From Sphaerospermopsis aphanizomenoides BCCUSP55 (GTDB lineage: Bacteria > Cyanobacteriota > Cyanobacteriia > Cyanobacteriales > Nostocaceae): DNA of 54,693 nt. Below the pieces are notes generated by a model that was not told the origin of the DNA, did no database searches, and saw nothing but the letters and a program-made list of their open reading frames with translations. This document shows positions 34,820 through 43,333 of this stretch, one piece after another (positions within the stretch are counted from its first letter, which is position 1; every line of letters begins with the position of its first letter). The stretch covers positions 1 through 54,693 of the forward strand of contig NZ_LUFH02000026.1 of the NCBI RefSeq assembly GCF_001586785.1. Reading direction: 5' to 3'. The position numbers and the translations under genes are program-made.

Positions 34820-36694
34820 ATGCTGACCAAAGTTGTTCCCACTGGTAATAACCCCGGTGGTCTGCTGCGTTATCTCATGGATAAACACAAAGAATTTGAG
34901 TTATACGGTGGCAACATAGCAGGACAGACTTACGCCCAAATCATCCAAGAATGGCGTGCCATATCAGGGCAAAATCCCCGCACCGACAAAGATACCAAGC
35001 ACATCACCATGAGTCCCCACCACACAGACCGCCTCACTCCTGACGACTGGCTAGAAATTGGCAACTTCATGATCAACGGACTAGGCTACACCAACAACCT
35101 GTGGCTGATGATTAAACATAAACCCACAGAAAGTCAACTACAGCACAACCCAGATGCACCGCCTCACGTTCACATTATGATTCACACCTTTGAGTGTGAG
35201 AACTTTACCCGCATCAACGACTGGCAAGACAAAACCCGTGCCGAAGAACTGACACGAGAAATCGAGCGACGGTGGCATCTATACCAACTGACTAAGAGTG
35301 CAGAGATTGATTATTCTGCCCCTACCACCGGACAAAAGCGTCGGATGTTGCGAGAACAGGAAGAATATGAAACCGGATTGCGGAATACACCACCAGCCGA
35401 ACCGACTAAGCAACGATTGGAACGCATGGTTATTGCCGCAGCTTTTCATCAACCTAACATCCAAATCTTCATCGGTAGGCTTCAGCACCAGGGAGTTGAT
35501 GTTTACCCTACCATCATTGGTGATGAAATGAAAGGCTTAACCTTTGAGTATGAAGGATTTCGGTGTCGAGGCTCGCAGTTAAAAAACTGTAGCTGGAAAA
35601 AACTGCAAACAATCCGGGGAGTTGATTATAATCCCACCCGTGATTTACCTTTTTTAAGAGCGATAACGAAACGCCCACTGTATGTCCTGCGGACAGGCTA
35701 CGTCAACGCGGAGCAGACCCACCAGAAGGCGATGACTACGCCCACCTCCGGCATCGCGCCAAGCGCAGTACCAAAGGCAATCGCTACGCCCGCTACAGGT
35801 ATCGCTATCGACTCCGCTGTGCCAGCAGCGATCGCTGCCCTCGCCGAAGGCATCGCTGCTAATGAACAAATGCAACTATTACCAAAAGACTTGGATAATC
35901 ATACCCAGTCTGTATCTGTCAGTACCCAATATCTATCTAATAATAAATCTGCATCTGTTCCTAATTCATCTGTATCTGCCAGTACCCAACATTTATCTAA
36001 TAAAAAATCTGCATCTGTTTCTAATTCATCTGTATCTGCTAGTACCCAATCTCTTTCCATCAGTGCCAAGCAGATTAAATGCACAGCGATGTTTGCAGCA
36101 GATATTGACGAGTTACTCTTAGAAAATACAAATCGCTACATTGACAAACACTTTACCGCCGAGCGAATATCTGCCACTGAAATTTCCTTGCGTCGCACAC
36201 AAGACCAAAGCGAAATTCTGCGGGCTAAACGTAATAGTGATGATTGGGAAGCATTACCCACCGAAAGCGAAATGACCCCCTTGGAACTTCATGCTATGAT
36301 TGCCCTCAAAGAAGATTTAATCAAACAATCAGAAAATCGCCATCAACAGCAACAACAACAGCAACAGCAACAACAACGAGCAGAAACTGTTGCACCCATA
36401 GTTGCTGCTCTTTTAAATCTTAAAAAAACAACTCGCTTTACCTGGGAAAGCTACATTGCGGAGTGGGATGGAGAATGTTTAACTTTGGGCAGAACTGGAG
36501 ATGATTTTCCCATCATGGAAGCTGCTTGGAATAGAGAACTTCAATCCTGGGATGTGAGAAGCTCCTACCTCTCCCAAGGAGCAACTAATTATTTTGTCAA
36601 ACAGGTTTCACCCTATATAAAGTCGTCACTGCAACAACAACATGAAGCCAGTATCAAAAAACAAAGAAGCGAGCAAAAACAATTGGAATTGTAG
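34820..36694 (+). CDS. MOBP/MobA-type relaxase
   Basis: 624 aa. The N-terminal relaxase domain (1-170) shows the metal-binding histidine cluster PHVHIMIH (H116, H118, H122), an HITMSPHH block (61-68) and LGYTNN before H100. Y18 in LLRYL is the best candidate for the nicking tyrosine. It should cut and covalently hold one strand at oriT to start mobilisation; no type IV secretion genes are present, so a helper would be needed. The middle of the protein (about 300-415) is filled by three in-frame 29-bp palindromic elements and three 20-residue repeats. A glutamine run (about 511-522) precedes a C-terminal domain of unknown role. Confidence 0.85.
   Translation: MLTKVVPTGNNPGGLLRYLMDKHKEFELYGGNIAGQTYAQIIQEWRAISGQNPRTDKDTKHITMSPHHTDRLTPDDWLEIGNFMINGLGYTNNLWLMIKHKPTESQLQHNPDAPPHVHIMIHTFECENFTRINDWQDKTRAEELTREIERRWHLYQLTKSAEIDYSAPTTGQKRRMLREQEEYETGLRNTPPAEPTKQRLERMVIAAAFHQPNIQIFIGRLQHQGVDVYPTIIGDEMKGLTFEYEGFRCRGSQLKNCSWKKLQTIRGVDYNPTRDLPFLRAITKRPLYVLRTGYVNAEQTHQKAMTTPTSGIAPSAVPKAIATPATGIAIDSAVPAAIAALAEGIAANEQMQLLPKDLDNHTQSVSVSTQYLSNNKSASVPNSSVSASTQHLSNKKSASVSNSSVSASTQSLSISAKQIKCTAMFAADIDELLLENTNRYIDKHFTAERISATEISLRRTQDQSEILRAKRNSDDWEALPTESEMTPLELHAMIALKEDLIKQSENRHQQQQQQQQQQQRAETVAPIVAALLNLKKTTRFTWESYIAEWDGECLTLGRTGDDFPIMEAAWNRELQSWDVRSSYLSQGATNYFVKQVSPYIKSSLQQQHEASIKKQRSEQKQLEL
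35729..35856 (+). repeat. Three in-frame 29-bp palindromic elements in the relaxase gene
   Basis: Elements at 35729-35757, 35777-35805 and 35828-35856 are each exactly 29 bp and match the intergenic element 24064-24092 (GCGATGGCTACGCCCGCC to GGCATCGC). They code for AMTTPTSGIA, AIATPATGIA and AIAALAEGIA, a flexible Ala/Thr/Pro linker. Confidence 0.85.
35909..36058 (+). repeat. 60-bp tandem repeat in the relaxase gene
   Basis: Units beginning TCTGTATCTG at 35909, 35969 and 36029 (last partial) encode SVSASTQHLSNKKSASVSNS-like 20-residue repeats, rich in Ser. Not homologous to the 29-bp elements just upstream. Confidence 0.85.
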
Positions 36695-37006
36695 CTGGTT
36701 TCTCTGTTGCACTAATTTATGATTTTACTGCCAATAAGTCGGATATTTTTGTAATTAAAAAGGATTGAATTCCCACAAAAAACCTATAGTAATTCGGTTG
36801 TTAAAATGATAATATAGGAATCCGGTTTGATTCTTGCTCAATATACTGAGACTCAATCGTTGATTAGATGGGGCTTACGGTTTAGAGCTTGTATGGCTAA
36901 CGCCACGCTACGCTATCAGAAATCAAATGGGAGTCCTATATCATGATGATAACTCCTATTAAAATAATGGAAGCTTTACCCACCAATAAAGTATGTAGAT
37001 TTATAT

Positions 37007-37675
37007 ATGCCCATGCAACATAAAAATACTCAAACAGCAATAGCCTCCAAAATTAAAAAGTGGGTAGAAACGGCTAAACAACTTAGCACTGATAATATCA
37101 TATTTGCCCTACCTATCACCCGATTGACTAGCATCAAAAGCCTTTGTCAAAATGAAGTGGCAGCCGAACATTTTGCTCTCTATCTCTCAAAACAGGTTCT
37201 ACTACAAACTGAAGATGCTTCCTGTCCCAGTAATCTCAGTTCCTCTGAATGGGAGACTCACAAAACTTTAATTAGCGATGCCATTGCTGAGATGGAACGC
37301 TACCTTGCAACTTCCACTCATGAAGGGAAACAGTGTTTGTGGAAGTTATTGAGGCAAATTAATGAATTACAGGGAGACGATTTTCGCAAAGTTCATTGGT
37401 CTACTGTACATTTTGTCCGTAGTGGTTATTTGCTCAAACTAGATTATGCCATTCGCTGTTTTGTTGAACAGGATTTCCCCTACTATGCTTATAAATTAGC
37501 TAGAGAGTATACAGAATCTTATGAGCCTCGGTATGGCTCAGGTTTGATTCCTGAATCTGCCCCAAAGCTGCTAGAAATTGCTGAGTTTTGGTGTCAGTAT
37601 TATTTTGGACAAAACCTGTCAGAGAAGTTTCCCATAATTCAGGTTGGTTTTTCCAAGCCCCGAATAATTGATTAA
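37007..37675 (+). CDS. Hypothetical protein
   Basis: 222 aa, not recognised. It is helical and soluble, with clustered aromatic and basic residues in the second half (YLLKLDYAIRCFVEQDFPYY, KLAREYTESYEPRYG, EFWCQYYF). The last 59 codons overlap, on the opposite strand, the frame of a truncated antitoxin gene, and the final ~10 residues (FSKPRIID) are the complement of conserved antitoxin codons. The original C-terminus may therefore have been lost in a rearrangement. The 312-bp gap before it contains a palindromic GGCTAACGCCACGCTACG remnant and no gene. Confidence 0.6.
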   Translation: MPMQHKNTQTAIASKIKKWVETAKQLSTDNIIFALPITRLTSIKSLCQNEVAAEHFALYLSKQVLLQTEDASCPSNLSSSEWETHKTLISDAIAEMERYLATSTHEGKQCLWKLLRQINELQGDDFRKVHWSTVHFVRSGYLLKLDYAIRCFVEQDFPYYAYKLAREYTESYEPRYGSGLIPESAPKLLEIAEFWCQYYFGQNLSEKFPIIQVGFSKPRIID

Positions 37676-37835
37676 GTTTTGCTAGTTTCTCCGCTTCTGT
37701 TAATGTTTGTTGTGGTTTTGTAATTTGATTTTCAATAAATCCTAAGTCTACTATTATTTCTGTCCCATCTGGAATGTTATTAATTGTTTCTAATATCTCA
37801 ATATTTTGACCACGTTTTATACCTCTAACTTTCAT
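37500..37835 (-). pseudogene. Truncated AbrB/VapB-like antitoxin
   Basis: The first ~67 codons (MKVRGIKRGQNIEILETINN, IPDGTEIIVDL, then EKLAKLNQLFGAWKNQPEL) look like the small cyanobacterial antitoxins that bind DNA through an N-terminal beta-rich swapped-hairpin domain. After residue ~67 the frame runs antisense through the neighbouring gene, so the natural end is missing and the remaining ~44 codons are probably not native. No PIN-domain toxin follows. The N-terminal DNA-binding part could still function as an orphan repressor. Confidence 0.5.
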
Positions 37836-37951
37836 ATTTGATTTCCTCTTCTCCGTAGAGCCTATCTTCTAATTCAAGACCACTGATACCTAGAATGGAA
37901 GCCACTCGCCGCAGAGAATTTCCCTGGTCAGCGCACGATAGCTTAGTTCCA

Positions 37952-38638
37952 CTAGATTGCCCTTTCTAAACAAATCACCGGAGAGGGTCCTAGCACCCCA
38001 CCAACAGTCAAAACTGCTAACGTCCTAGTTTCTTGAGGATACTGTGCCTTAACCTTCGTTATCGCATCATCCAAATCAGATGCTTGGGCAATGTAAATTT
38101 TTTCACCAGTTGTCAGCACCCAAAGAGGTTTAGGCCAAGTATGTCGAGGCTGAAGCACAGCTTTATGAACACAGCCATGAGTAAACTGGATTATCTGCTC
38201 AAGTATCGCATCATTACAAAACTCACCCAACTCTGCTTGGAAAAATCCTCTCAGTTCTTCATCAGAGATATATTCGACAACTTGCTCTCTTGCCACTCTT
38301 CGATATTCTAGATCCTGAACGGTTGTCCGTACCAACTTTGACTCAATAAAGCGACTGACCTGGGTCGTAATGGAATCAAAGTCCCGTTCCATCAATAAAT
38401 GTCCTAAGTGTTCCCTCAGTAGAGTTCGGAAATTTTCATCCGAGATATTGATACCAGATGTGTGGAAATAAACTGAAAGCTGCTCTCCCCAATCCCGACC
38501 ACAGCCAACTTCCCCGTTAGCAGCATCCTCAGCCTCTACCAACTCCATCAACCGTTTGTACTGAATTACATCGTTTGTAGAGGATTCAGATTGTGTTGGC
38601 ACAGTATCTCCGGTAGAGAAAGGAATTGATTGGGTCAT
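37952..38638 (-). CDS. Hypothetical protein coupled to a GNAT gene
   Basis: 228 aa, not recognised. The N-terminus is polar; the middle is helical and acidic (ISDEELRGFFQAELGEFCND). The C-terminal 70 residues form a probable alpha/beta domain (GEKIYIAQASDLDDAITKVK, TLAVLTVGGVLG). Its ATG overlaps the stop of the upstream GNAT gene by 4 bp (ATGA), so translation is coupled. It could be a substrate, inhibitor or partner of the acetyltransferase. Confidence 0.65.
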   Translation of the reverse strand: MTQSIPFSTGDTVPTQSESSTNDVIQYKRLMELVEAEDAANGEVGCGRDWGEQLSVYFHTSGINISDENFRTLLREHLGHLLMERDFDSITTQVSRFIESKLVRTTVQDLEYRRVAREQVVEYISDEELRGFFQAELGEFCNDAILEQIIQFTHGCVHKAVLQPRHTWPKPLWVLTTGEKIYIAQASDLDDAITKVKAQYPQETRTLAVLTVGGVLGPSPVICLERAI

Positions 38639-39195
38639 GGCTCTCTCCGTAATGTTTCAAAATACACAAGATTATCAGGTTCTTCTGGATCGGGACCACA
38701 ATCTAGCAGTCCCACTCGCAGCTTCCTGTAAAATCCTAACGCACCTTCTAGGGCGTGTAACCCTATTCTGCCTTGATAACCTAATTCATAACTGCGAGAA
38801 ATCGCAAAGTCGATGAGATTTCCACCTACACCTTTGTATATAGGAGGATTAGTAATAGCAGGTCTATTCCAGGGCGCAGTAGCCAAAGCTCTGATGTAAA
38901 CCAATCTCCGTCTGAGTTGAGACTGAATTTGGCAGCGTTTCTTCAACACATCGAGCATGATTAAACCTTGGGTGATACCATCACACTCAATCGCGTAAAG
39001 TTCGTCACCTGGTAACAACTTAGACCCTCGACTTTTTGCCACCCAATCCCAATATTCGTCTTCTTGCCTAGTACCACCTAGTAGCGGCTCCCATAGTGTT
39101 TTGGCATCTGCTAGATGTTTTTCTGTCACCTCAGTAATAATGGCATCAACTACTAGAGAGTCTTGAACTCTCAAAAGCTTGATAGGGCGGTTCAA
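38635..39195 (-). CDS. GNAT-family N-acetyltransferase
   Basis: 186 aa. Motif A is visible as YIRALATAPWN, followed by the acetyl-CoA loop YKGVGGNLIDFAI (Q/R-x-x-G-x-G/A type), and a motif B-like region contains ALGFYRKLRVG. The substrate is unknown. It forms a two-gene unit with the 228-aa gene through a 4-bp stop/start overlap. This resembles the arrangement of toxin-antitoxin acetyltransferases, but the partner is not ribbon-helix-helix and follows rather than precedes the GNAT. Confidence 0.8.
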   Translation of the reverse strand: MNRPIKLLRVQDSLVVDAIITEVTEKHLADAKTLWEPLLGGTRQEDEYWDWVAKSRGSKLLPGDELYAIECDGITQGLIMLDVLKKRCQIQSQLRRRLVYIRALATAPWNRPAITNPPIYKGVGGNLIDFAISRSYELGYQGRIGLHALEGALGFYRKLRVGLLDCGPDPEEPDNLVYFETLRREP

Positions 39196-39354
39196 CTGGG
39201 AAATGATTACTCTACAACTTCTAATAATAAGGCTTCTGTACGTGCTGATGTCATGAAATTGCCGTGCAGGGGATGCTGTGTGGGAGTAGAATGGATCGTA
39301 AGTTATTAAAACTTCTGTTTACCCAAGAAAATTAGGCGCAAGCAGGCTCTTTCA

Positions 39355-40311
39355 ATGGCAGAGCAATTAATACAGCACACGGACTTGATACTGGCAACAC
39401 CACCGCCGTTGACGCTTCACCCGGCGGCGGTCTATTTGTCTGGTTTGACTGCTGGCAGCAGGCGGACAATGCAAAAGGCTTTGAATGCGATCGCACGATT
39501 GCTAACTTCGGATGAGTATGATGCTTTGTCTTTGGATTGGTCAAAATTACGCTACCAGCATACGGCGGCTATTCGTGCTGTGTTGATGGAACAGTACGCC
39601 CCAGCTACGGCTAACCGGATGCTTTGTGCTTTGCGTCGGGTGCTGAAGGAAGCTTTTCGGTTGGGGTTGATGAGTGCTGATGACTACGCCCATGCTGTGG
39701 ATATTAATTGTGTGCGGGGTGATTCGGCTTTGCGGGGACGGCTGCTGAAAACCAGTGAAATCGCCGCACTTTTGAGCGATTGTAAGCAAAATCAAGATTG
39801 GATTGGTGTGCGTGATGCGGCACTCATCGCTATTCTCTGTGGTTCTGGGTTACGTCGCGCTGAGGTGGTGGCTTTAGATTTAGCAGACTATCAGCCAGAA
39901 GATGGTTCTTTGCAAGTCCGCAAGGGTAAAGGGGGCAAGTTTAGGACTGTGTATTTGCCAGCAGGGGCAGTGGCGGCTCTAAGTGCTTGGCTAAATATTA
40001 GAGGTAATGCCCCTGGTGCTTTGTTTTGTCCGGTGCGGCGTGGTGGTCATGTACATATTCGGCGGATGACTGACCAAGCGGTGATGGTGATTCTCCAAAA
40101 ACGTGCTAAAAGTGCTGGGGTGGCATCTTTTAGCCCCCATGATTTTCGGCGCTCTTTTATTAGTAATTTGTTGGAAGCTGGTGTCGATGTTTTAACTGTG
40201 AGTCGTCTGGCTGGCCATTCCGATCCAGCAACTACCCAAAAATATGATCTGCGTCCTGAAGTTGCCAAGCGCCAAGCTGTGCAGTTGTTAAATGTCCCTT
40301 ACGATGAGTGA
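39355..40311 (+). CDS. Tyrosine recombinase (XerC/D-like)
   Basis: 318 aa with a complete catalytic set: R167 (SGLRRAE), K192 region (GKGGKFR), H262 and R265 (PHDFRRSF), H288 (AGHSDP) and nucleophile Y297 (TTQKYD). The N-terminal SAM-like core-binding domain covers 20-120. The length is standard for Xer/integrase proteins. With no prophage or integron nearby, the most likely job is resolving plasmid multimers, although integration into another replicon is possible. The attachment or res site is not identified. Its promoter lies in the 160-bp divergent gap with the GNAT gene. Confidence 0.88.
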   Translation: MAEQLIQHTDLILATPPPLTLHPAAVYLSGLTAGSRRTMQKALNAIARLLTSDEYDALSLDWSKLRYQHTAAIRAVLMEQYAPATANRMLCALRRVLKEAFRLGLMSADDYAHAVDINCVRGDSALRGRLLKTSEIAALLSDCKQNQDWIGVRDAALIAILCGSGLRRAEVVALDLADYQPEDGSLQVRKGKGGKFRTVYLPAGAVAALSAWLNIRGNAPGALFCPVRRGGHVHIRRMTDQAVMVILQKRAKSAGVASFSPHDFRRSFISNLLEAGVDVLTVSRLAGHSDPATTQKYDLRPEVAKRQAVQLLNVPYDE

Positions 40312-40428
40312 ATTTGACATCTTCGCCGCTGTGAACGGTTGGCGATTCCCTAAAACCAACTTAAATCAAGAACTTCCCTGGTTTGTTTTTAGCGATTCGC
40401 TGTGCCAGTTGCTCCTGTCCTGGCTTCT

Positions 40429-41001
40429 TCACTTGATCGGTTGATACAGCCCGGACTCTGAATTCCATTTCCAGCCAACACTCATGGGATCTCGATTCCT
40501 CGACCAACTGAGAAATTCTTTCTCGCTCTTTTTTTCTCTTTCAGCAATCAAACTTTGGGGTGTGACACCCAATCTCCGGGCAAGATTTTCATTGGCGAAT
40601 GCTTGCAGTTCTACTGAGGGCATTTGGTAAGGATATGCTGACCGCCTATTTCGGGTTTGACCACTACCATTGTATCTACCAGATGCTACAGCCCGTTCTA
40701 ATTTTTCTAAATGTTTAGCGATCGCTTCCAGTTTTCTTTCCACTCCTTCATTTTGTTGGGAAAGTTGGGTTTCAATTTGAGCGAGCTTCGACTCTACGTG
40801 CTGCAATTCGGTGGTCGCTTCTACCTCCATGCTGCTGTCAAACTGTGCTATCAATTCTTCTAACCCTTGCAGCAAGGCAATCGTATGTCCCTGTCTGTGT
40901 ATTGTCGCTAATTGTCTTACTACTGGTATCAGTACAGTAGGTACGCGAATCATCTCGCTGGGTGGCGGTTTTTTAGCAGCACGGGAGGAGTTTACAGGCA
41001 T
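40429..41001 (-). CDS. Coiled-coil protein divergent from HU
   Basis: 190 aa from ATG 41001; the frame is open to 41160, but the extra 53 codons are antisense to the HU gene and improbable. The centre (about 55-120) is a long heptad coiled-coil (ELQHVESKLAQIETQLSQQN, EGVERKLEAIAKHLEKLERA). The C-terminal part has LARRLGVTPQSLIAEREK, which could be a small HTH-like element, and a Trp-rich end (FLSWSRNRDP, VGWKWNSESG). Such proteins are seen on cyanobacterial plasmids, but I cannot name a family. It faces the HU gene across a 67-bp region with a GATATC repeat. Confidence 0.6.
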   Translation of the reverse strand: MPVNSSRAAKKPPPSEMIRVPTVLIPVVRQLATIHRQGHTIALLQGLEELIAQFDSSMEVEATTELQHVESKLAQIETQLSQQNEGVERKLEAIAKHLEKLERAVASGRYNGSGQTRNRRSAYPYQMPSVELQAFANENLARRLGVTPQSLIAEREKKSEKEFLSWSRNRDPMSVGWKWNSESGLYQPIK

Positions 41002-41003
41002 TT

Positions 41004-41022
41004 GATATCTATATTCGATATC
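41004..41022. promoter_or_regulatory. GATATC inverted pair in the HU divergent promoter
   Basis: GATATC at 41004-41009 and 41017-41022 are separated by 7 bp in the 67-bp region between the coiled-coil gene and the HU gene. It lies directly against the ATG of the leftward gene. An operator for either product is possible; the evidence is the repeat and its position only. Confidence 0.35.
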
Positions 41023-41068
41023 TACTGATTGTAAACTGAAAGGGAGTGTAGCAGCATTTTGCCTAAAA

Positions 41069-41320
41069 ATGTCTATCGACAAAAAGGAATTGATACGCCG
41101 CGTTGGCCAACGGATAAATAAAGAAACTGGCACAGTGGAAGAAATTATAGATGCCACCATCGAAGAAATTTATGAATCGCTAAAACAGGGAGAAAGTGTT
41201 TCCCTACGTAACTTTGGTACTTTCTACGTTAGAGTAGAGCCAAAAACTTGGGTTTTTAAATTCAATCCCTCCCAACGGTTGCGTAAAATTTTTTGCTGGT
41301 CATCTACTTACAAGGATTAA
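41069..41320 (+). CDS. HU/IHF-family DNA-bending protein
   Basis: 83 aa, a little shorter than typical HU (~90). The N-terminal helices (KKELIRRVGQRINKETGTVE) and the signature SLRNFGTFYVR are present, followed by a variant C-terminal arm (WVFKFNPSQRLRKIF) in place of the usual arm with RNP. It would bend plasmid DNA and assist recombination or replication; it is near the Xer-like recombinase. The nucleotidyltransferase gene begins 24 bp downstream. Confidence 0.85.
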   Translation: MSIDKKELIRRVGQRINKETGTVEEIIDATIEEIYESLKQGESVSLRNFGTFYVRVEPKTWVFKFNPSQRLRKIFCWSSTYKD

Positions 41321-41344
41321 TGCAAAGAACGTAAAATAGCTTGT

Positions 41345-42247
41345 ATGACAGCAGAACAAAAATTGGCAGATAGCAAACAAATACCTAAAAACAACACAGC
41401 GACAACTACCATCAAGCCAGGTTATCAACCGCAAGCAGCCGACACCAGCATCGACGCAGATATCTACCTGTTTACCCGACTACGCCAACGAACGCTCAAA
41501 CAAAGGGTAGAAATGTACGCAGCCCATGAGCGTGGAGTCAAGAAACTTAGCCTAGCTGGGATAAAAATGCGACATCCCCAGGCATCGCTCAAAGAAATGC
41601 GCCAGCACTTTACCCGTGCCGTTTTAGGTGATAAATTGCCACAAGGGTTTCAACCAGGAGGTGATGAAAAAATTTGGATTCAAGATTCCATTGCCCTCGC
41701 AGGCGAACTCCACTCCTGTCTCAATGCAGTTAATATACCTTACTATGTCAGTGGCGGTGTAGCCAGTTCAATTCATGGAGAGCCACGTTCCACCCGCGAT
41801 TTAGATTTAGTCATCTCCGTTCAAGTCAACCAAATCGACTTATTGGTAACAACACTAGAAGCAGCCCTCTATTATTGTCCAGCCGGAGCGGTTGAAGACT
41901 TAAAGCAAGGGCGAGAAAGGATGCTCAACATCACCCATACCGAAACCATCGCCAACGCTGACTTATACGTCATGGACAATTCACCCTTTGCCTCCTCGCA
42001 AATGTCCCGCCGGAGGTTACTGGATATCGAGGGAATGCCAGCTTTTTGGGTGATTTCCCCAGAAGATTTAGTGCTGCAAAAGCTGTTATGGGGAAGGAGC
42101 AGTCAATCAGAAAAACAATGGCGTGATGTGTTGGGAATACTCAAACTGCAAGCTGAAAATCTCGACTACGGCTACCTTGCTGACTGGGCAGAAGAATTAG
42201 CACTGGTTGAAGTTTTCAGTCAGGCGTTAACCCAGGCTGGTATCTAG
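41345..42247 (+). CDS. AbiEii/MNT-like nucleotidyltransferase
   Basis: 300 aa. The core motif is SGGVASSIHGEPRSTRDLDL (136-155), with G-G near the start and metal-binding D152 and D154, as in the nucleotidyltransferase fold of AbiEii/MNT proteins. The N-terminal 110 residues are a helical extension unique to this protein. The C-terminal part has VISPEDLVLQKLLWG and a WRDVLGIL helix, as in DUF6036-like relatives. It could be a toxin-type NTase modifying RNA or protein, but no clear antitoxin adjoins it; the HU gene 24 bp upstream may share its transcript. Confidence 0.75.
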   Translation: MTAEQKLADSKQIPKNNTATTTIKPGYQPQAADTSIDADIYLFTRLRQRTLKQRVEMYAAHERGVKKLSLAGIKMRHPQASLKEMRQHFTRAVLGDKLPQGFQPGGDEKIWIQDSIALAGELHSCLNAVNIPYYVSGGVASSIHGEPRSTRDLDLVISVQVNQIDLLVTTLEAALYYCPAGAVEDLKQGRERMLNITHTETIANADLYVMDNSPFASSQMSRRRLLDIEGMPAFWVISPEDLVLQKLLWGRSSQSEKQWRDVLGILKLQAENLDYGYLADWAEELALVEVFSQALTQAGI

Positions 42248-42501
42248 TGGCGATGAATTGCCTCAAAGCAGCCCATCCAGGGGCATTTTCAGGAGGATGT
42301 GTGTTGCAAAATTTGACAAAAATACCAAGAAAATTCCTCTTTGTTCTGTATCCGATATATGATAGTTGCATCGGTTTTGTTTATCCAGAACTTTTTTTTC
42401 TGTGAACCTAATCGCAGCGTCTTAGAGTACAATTAACACTTAAAGCAAATACTTTCAGTCTCGTGGAGTTGATGGAGGTTATGAAGTTATGGAAATAATT
42501 A

Positions 42502-42534
42502 GGACAAAATGGAAGATAGAAGTACATTTTGTCC
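42502..42534. terminator. Hairpin in the 42248-42829 gap
   Basis: GGACAAAATG (42502-42511) pairs perfectly with CATTTTGTCC (42525-42534), followed by GGTTTT. It may be a terminator or an operator. The rest of this ~580-bp gap is AT-rich with no gene I can support; an AGGAG-like run precedes no good frame. Confidence 0.4.
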
Positions 42535-42829
42535 GGTTTTAGATTCTAAGGAGGAGTTGCGTTTAACTACTCTCAACAGCTAGTGAAGTTTGGCGACCGA
42601 TCTTACTGTTAGAGTTCAAGTTAGACACAATCCGCATTTGTTACTGTACACAATTCTATTATAAGTTGTGTGCAGTGTGGAGATATTTTTGTCAAATTTT
42701 TTGGAAATTTTCAAAAAATCCAAAAAGCCTGGTTTTTAACGAGATTAACGTAAATTGACCTAAATATCACTCTGTAAATGCGACATCCTCCTCCAAACGC
42801 CTCAAAAATAGTCTTTATTGGAGGAAGTT

Positions 42830-43333
42830 ATGAACGGAATTCAAGATAAATACAGAATTCAAGCTCACTGGAGTACAGATGAACTAAAAGATCATCTCTC
42901 CAGGGTTAGTGATGGGGCAATAGCAGTCAATGTTTGGCAGCGTTATAAATACTCTGCGAAATTTGCAAATCCTCTTCAATACTTAATTACTTACCCTATA
43001 AAAGTTACAAATTCTCTTCAATGCTTCCTCAGTTGCTCTACAAAATTTGCAAAATCTTTTAAATTTTTATTTGTTTCATATACAAAATTTGCAAATCCTC
43101 TTCAATACTTAATTACTTACCCTGCGAAATTTACAAATACTCTTCAATACCCAATCCCCAGTAACCAATCCCCAGTACCTGATCCCCAGTATCGGGATCA
43201 GCATTCGTCTGCTGAATTCTTGATAGAAGAGACATCTTTACCACCACCCATAAAGGCTGTCACAGCTTCCAGTGGAGTAGCCCAACTTCCAAAAAAGTCC
43301 AAATTTCCAAAAAAAAAGTTGGGTAGCCGCTAG
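42830..43333 (+). CDS. Hypothetical repeat-containing protein upstream of primase
   Basis: 167 aa from ATG 42830, chosen because GGAGG sits 5 bp upstream; the open frame reaches 42818. Residues 1-40 are polar (MNGIQDKYRIQAHWSTDELK). Then about five 14-16-residue units of the KFANPLQYLITYP type follow; a 39-bp stretch is identical at 42959-42997 and 43085-43123. The following stretch reads through CCCCAGT-type heptamers (43150-43195), and the C-terminus is strongly basic (KKSKFPKKKLGSR). I do not recognise it. The basic tail and position just upstream of the candidate origin suggest DNA binding, but the repeats look recently expanded and the gene could be decaying. Confidence 0.5.
   Translation: MNGIQDKYRIQAHWSTDELKDHLSRVSDGAIAVNVWQRYKYSAKFANPLQYLITYPIKVTNSLQCFLSCSTKFAKSFKFLFVSYTKFANPLQYLITYPAKFTNTLQYPIPSNQSPVPDPQYRDQHSSAEFLIEETSLPPPIKAVTASSGVAQLPKKSKFPKKKLGSR

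Noticed and set aside
41002-41160. 53-codon extension of the coiled-coil gene
   Set aside because: It is antisense to the start of the HU gene and covers the probable divergent promoter.
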